64,000 nucleotides of DNA from Shewanella piezotolerans WP3. Its GTDB lineage: Bacteria; Pseudomonadota; Gammaproteobacteria; Enterobacterales; Shewanellaceae. The DNA is taken from positions 4,462,501 to 4,526,500 of the forward strand of contig NC_011566.1 in the NCBI RefSeq assembly GCF_000014885.1. Direction: 5' to 3'. The notes under the pieces are model-generated. The model ran no database searches. It had not been told where the DNA came from and worked only from the letters and a program-made list of their open reading frames with translations. Below, piece by piece: positions 61,790 to 64,000 of this stretch; position 1 is the stretch's first letter, and every line of letters begins with the position of its first letter. A program made the translations under genes and the position numbers.

Positions 61790-62236
61790 ATGAGATTTAT
61801 AGCTGCCACGTGGCTAATTTTCATAAGTTTCACTGCCACCTCAGTGATGGCACAGTGCAATCAAAAAGTTCATATTACTGATATTGCGTATGCTAAAAAT
61901 AGCTCCTATTTTAGTAGTAAGTACGGTTCCGAGCTTGATGATCTAATTGCTCACCCCTCCAAGCAAGCAGGTTATTTACTGCTTGAGTTTAAAGTAAACA
62001 ATATTCAGCCGAGTGAAGATGTGCGTCACTATAATAAATGGCTGGCCAACCGTAGAATAGAGCGTATTAGAACTTACCTCAATGAGTCTGAATATTCTGC
62101 GCCAATCATCAGCAAAATTTTAACCGCGAGTACAGATACTGACCGCTCTGTTGCCATTCATTGGTGTGCCTCCCCAACAGAAAAGACTCAGTTGCGGGTT
62201 GCAAGTATCAAAGCTCCCACAACCAGCAAGCAATAA
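61790..62236 (+). CDS. Exported OmpA-like-domain protein of unknown function
   Basis: With the ATG at 61790 (AAGGGA upstream) the product is 148 residues with a Sec signal (WLIFISFTATSVMAQ). The mature domain resembles an OmpA-type C-terminal fold: ITDIAYAKNSSYFSSKYGSELDDLI and YNKWLANRRIERIRTYLNE (the N-R-R-I-E-R motif of OmpA-like peptidoglycan-binding domains). Two cysteines (near residue 22 and about 126) may form a disulfide. Earlier in-frame ATGs at 61730 and 61781 are less likely. Its stop is next to a repeat element. Confidence 0.7.
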   Translation: MRFIAATWLIFISFTATSVMAQCNQKVHITDIAYAKNSSYFSSKYGSELDDLIAHPSKQAGYLLLEFKVNNIQPSEDVRHYNKWLANRRIERIRTYLNESEYSAPIISKILTASTDTDRSVAIHWCASPTEKTQLRVASIKAPTTSKQ

Positions 62237-62267
62237 TACCAATTGCATTAAGTATTTGACCAGTTCA

Positions 62268-62364
62268 GAGCCCCTCAGCCTTTTCAATTCAAAGCGCATT
62301 GGTAAAGAAATGGTTATTCCCTTTTAAGCCAATGCAAAGCAGAAGTGGAAAGACTGAGGGGCTC
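62268..62364. repeat. Nested inverted repeat
   Basis: GAGCCCCTCAG (62268-62278) pairs with CTGAGGGGCTC (62354-62364), and inside them GCATTGG pairs with CCAATGC, so a long imperfect stem of nearly 100 nt can form. Confidence 0.75.
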
Positions 62365-62439
62365 ACGTAGTGCGGCTGAGGTTAAACAAATTGGCAAACG
62401 CTGTATGCTTCGCTATGGGATTTGGATATACGATTAAAT

Positions 62440-62550
62440 GGTCTATTTTGTTCCATACAAAATAAGACATTCCGGCCCTCCTTGGCGGTCAGATTTAGGA
62501 GGTACGAGACCAAGGATGGTCGAAGGTAGAATAATGCAGGAGCAATTATC
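62440..62550 (-). repeat. Dispersed intergenic repeat, copy B
   Basis: The reverse complement aligns with 27703-27812 over about 110 bp, with shared landmarks GCTCC, TTCGA-CAT, TCTCGTACC and the end AAAATAGACC. It lies within the 427-bp element. Confidence 0.75.
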
Positions 62551-62662
62551 GAGAGCGAAGCAGGATGCCAGAGCCGAGAATAACTATTAGCTCAAATTCC
62601 ACTACTTGCCTACAGCGTTTTGAATTCCCGCTGAATGGTCAAACTTTTAATGCAATTGGTAT

Positions 62663-63031
62663 AAGTGTAGTTAACGCTTAAAAGTTAAAACTGCAATATA
62701 TTATGTGGTAGCCTTTATATATAAAGCATACAGAGTTCCGCACTCTTCTACTGTCTGTTAACTCCTACAGCGAGTCGCTCTTCAGTATAAACCTACATGT
62801 GAACTCGATTATCCATTGAAGATTCCTAATACATCGCCGCCTAAAATAATTGACTCACAATGTTGCTAAAAGTTTCAAATTATTATTAAAAACAAACTAC
62901 TGTTCTCAAAAGTTATTTATTCGAGAATCCCCCCGCATATCCGACACATTTATTTACCAATTAAATATAGCTTTAGTAAAGTAGCTAATACCACAAGAAA
63001 GTCTTGCGCTATTAGCTAATTCGGAGCCCCT
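62663..63031. other. Intergenic region, AT-rich, no gene seen
   Basis: About 370 bp upstream of the thioredoxin/DsbD-like gene. Very AT-rich, presumably promoter sequence; no repeat or RNA recognised. Confidence 0.4.
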
Positions 63032-64000
63032 ATGGCGAAATATATATTACTCTTAGTTACCTTGCTATTTTCGAGCTTTTCACTCCCAAGCTTTGCAGCT
63101 TCTCCCGCAGAACCAGCGACGGTATGGCATTACACCAATGATGCAGGAGAGCTAAAAGTTAAGTTATATTTTTTCTGGTCACAAACCTGTCCTCACTGCA
63201 AAGAAGCGCACCCTTTTATCGATAGTTTGCCTGAACGTTACCCATGGATCGAAGTGGAAGATCATCTAATTTCAGATCCTGGCACCATGGATATTTGGCA
63301 AAGTATCGCCAAGCAAACAGGAACACAGGCCCGCTCCGTCCCCTTTTTTGCCAGCGGCGAAAAAGCGGTGGTCGGTTATAGCAGCCAAGCCGTTACCGGT
63401 GAGTTTCTATTAAGTCGATTAAAATCTTACTACGTATCCTTAGGTGGCAAACTTAAACCTGGAGATAACAGCGGCTATACAGCACCAATGGCCAGTGCTA
63501 GCGGCGCATTTTTTGAAACCTGTAGTGAAAGTGCCGATGAAGGAACCTGTGACTTAGGGCTGGAAACCACCAGCCCAATAACCACTTCCGATGTACAACC
63601 CGTTGAAATCCCATTAGTAGGGGTGGTTCACCCTGAGCAGATGTCACTGCCATTACTCACTGTGGTACTTGCGGGTGTAGATGCATTTAACCCTTGCGCC
63701 TTTTTTGTGTTGCTGTTTTTATTATCAATCATGGTTAATGCTAAGAGTCGCACGAGAATGCTGATTGTTGGCGGTATTTTTGTATTCTTCTCAGGATTTA
63801 TCTACTTCATCTTTATGAGCGCTTGGCTCAATATTTTCCAATTGCTTGGCGCGGGCAGCGACGGTGGTTTGATTATTCTCGGGGCCGGTATTCTTGCACT
63901 TATCGCGGGGGCGGTAAATATTAAGGACTACTTCTTTACCAAAGGTGAGGTCACCCTATCCATGTCTGCAGAGAATCGAACGGGACTCATCAAACGTATG
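63032..64000 (+). CDS. Thioredoxin-like/DsbD-like membrane protein (3' end outside window)
   Basis: The frame stays open from ATG 63032 (GGAG five bases before) to the window end, 323 codons so far. It starts with a signal peptide (LLVTLLFSSFSLPSFA), then a thioredoxin-like domain with the redox motif FFWSQTCPHCKEAHPFI (CPHC), and from about residue 205 a CcdA/DsbD-type membrane part: VDAFNPCAFFVLLFLLSI has the conserved NPC cysteine. It probably moves electrons or forms disulfides in the envelope. Substrate unknown. Partner genes beyond the window cannot be judged. Confidence 0.8.
   Translation, partial: MAKYILLLVTLLFSSFSLPSFAASPAEPATVWHYTNDAGELKVKLYFFWSQTCPHCKEAHPFIDSLPERYPWIEVEDHLISDPGTMDIWQSIAKQTGTQARSVPFFASGEKAVVGYSSQAVTGEFLLSRLKSYYVSLGGKLKPGDNSGYTAPMASASGAFFETCSESADEGTCDLGLETTSPITTSDVQPVEIPLVGVVHPEQMSLPLLTVVLAGVDAFNPCAFFVLLFLLSIMVNAKSRTRMLIVGGIFVFFSGFIYFIFMSAWLNIFQLLGAGSDGGLIILGAGILALIAGAVNIKDYFFTKGEVTLSMSAENRTGLIKRM

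Larger units (their letters stand above)
62236..62662. mobile_element. 427-bp non-autonomous element with 27-bp inverted repeats
   Basis: Ends 62236-62262 and 62636-62662 are inverted repeats matching at 24 of 27 bases, beginning ATACCAATTGCATTAA. It carries no gene. Inside are a long nested hairpin (62268-62364) and repeat copy B (62440-62550), so it may be composite. Confidence 0.65.

Overview
The window looks like chromosomal DNA from a marine gammaproteobacterium of the Shewanella type. This is an inference from gene content and protein flavour (prfB-lysS, norR/nnrS/hmp, TAXI-TRAP transporter, csdA-csdE, rlhA, ohr-ohrR, chrA, intergenic palindromic repeats), not a database result. Gene density is high, with many bidirectional terminators, and no rRNA or tRNA gene was seen.

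Layout. 1-6.6 kb: the end of a META/HslJ-like gene, a dicarboxylate/glutamate-type symporter, a GNAT enzyme, a serine catabolism pair (sdaA and an SdaC-like permease) and yjjX. 6.7-17.6 kb: a MarR-GNAT fusion, an aldo/keto reductase, the csdA-csdE sulfur-transfer pair, a TAXI-type TRAP transporter (fused permease plus binding protein), a Tat-exported M19 dipeptidase homologue lacking some metal ligands, a RimJ-like acetyltransferase, an SMC-like ATPase and a PH-domain protein. 17.7-25.5 kb: rlhA, a zinc-ribbon protein, a cupin gene with a partial tandem duplicate, and the nitric-oxide block: norR divergent from a small membrane protein, nnrS and hmp, with a good sigma-54 promoter and NorR-type sites between them. 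25.5-32.2 kb: a nitroreductase, MAPEG and SRPBCC proteins, nagB, an RluE-like pseudouridine synthase and a PAS-GGDEF-EAL protein.

32.5-39.2 kb is a sugar-acid block. A periplasmic PQQ-type sugar dehydrogenase faces an operon of GPH transporter, GH94 phosphorylase and gluconokinase, with a CBM9-like protein beyond. Gluconokinase beside a GH94 enzyme suggests use of cellobionic acid (an oxidised disaccharide) by phosphorolysis. A perfect LacI-family-type operator lies upstream, but no LacI regulator is in the window. A 277-bp MITE has inserted at the 3' end of the gluconokinase gene and supplies its stop codon. A near-identical inverted copy lies at 58.9 kb.

39.5-47.1 kb: an exported protein with an internal duplication, a LysR/SDR divergent pair, lysS and prfB (with the +1 frameshift site), and a pentapeptide-repeat/potassium-channel fusion. 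47.3-51.5 kb is an array of small, unrelated, leftward genes separated by attC-like sites, with no integron integrase in view. It fits a CALIN (cluster of attC sites lacking an integrase). One cassette gene, a DUF998-like membrane protein, is split by a complete IS3-family element with a 3-bp target duplication, and the original reading frame can be rebuilt exactly.

52.6-64 kb: an ABM monooxygenase, a giant fused formate-dehydrogenase-like protein with a single-base frameshift near its C-terminus, chrA, a short GlpD-like oxidoreductase, ohrR/ohr with two operator repeats, an OmpA-like exported protein, a 427-bp repeat element with terminal inverted repeats, and the start of a thioredoxin/DsbD-like membrane protein that runs off the window.
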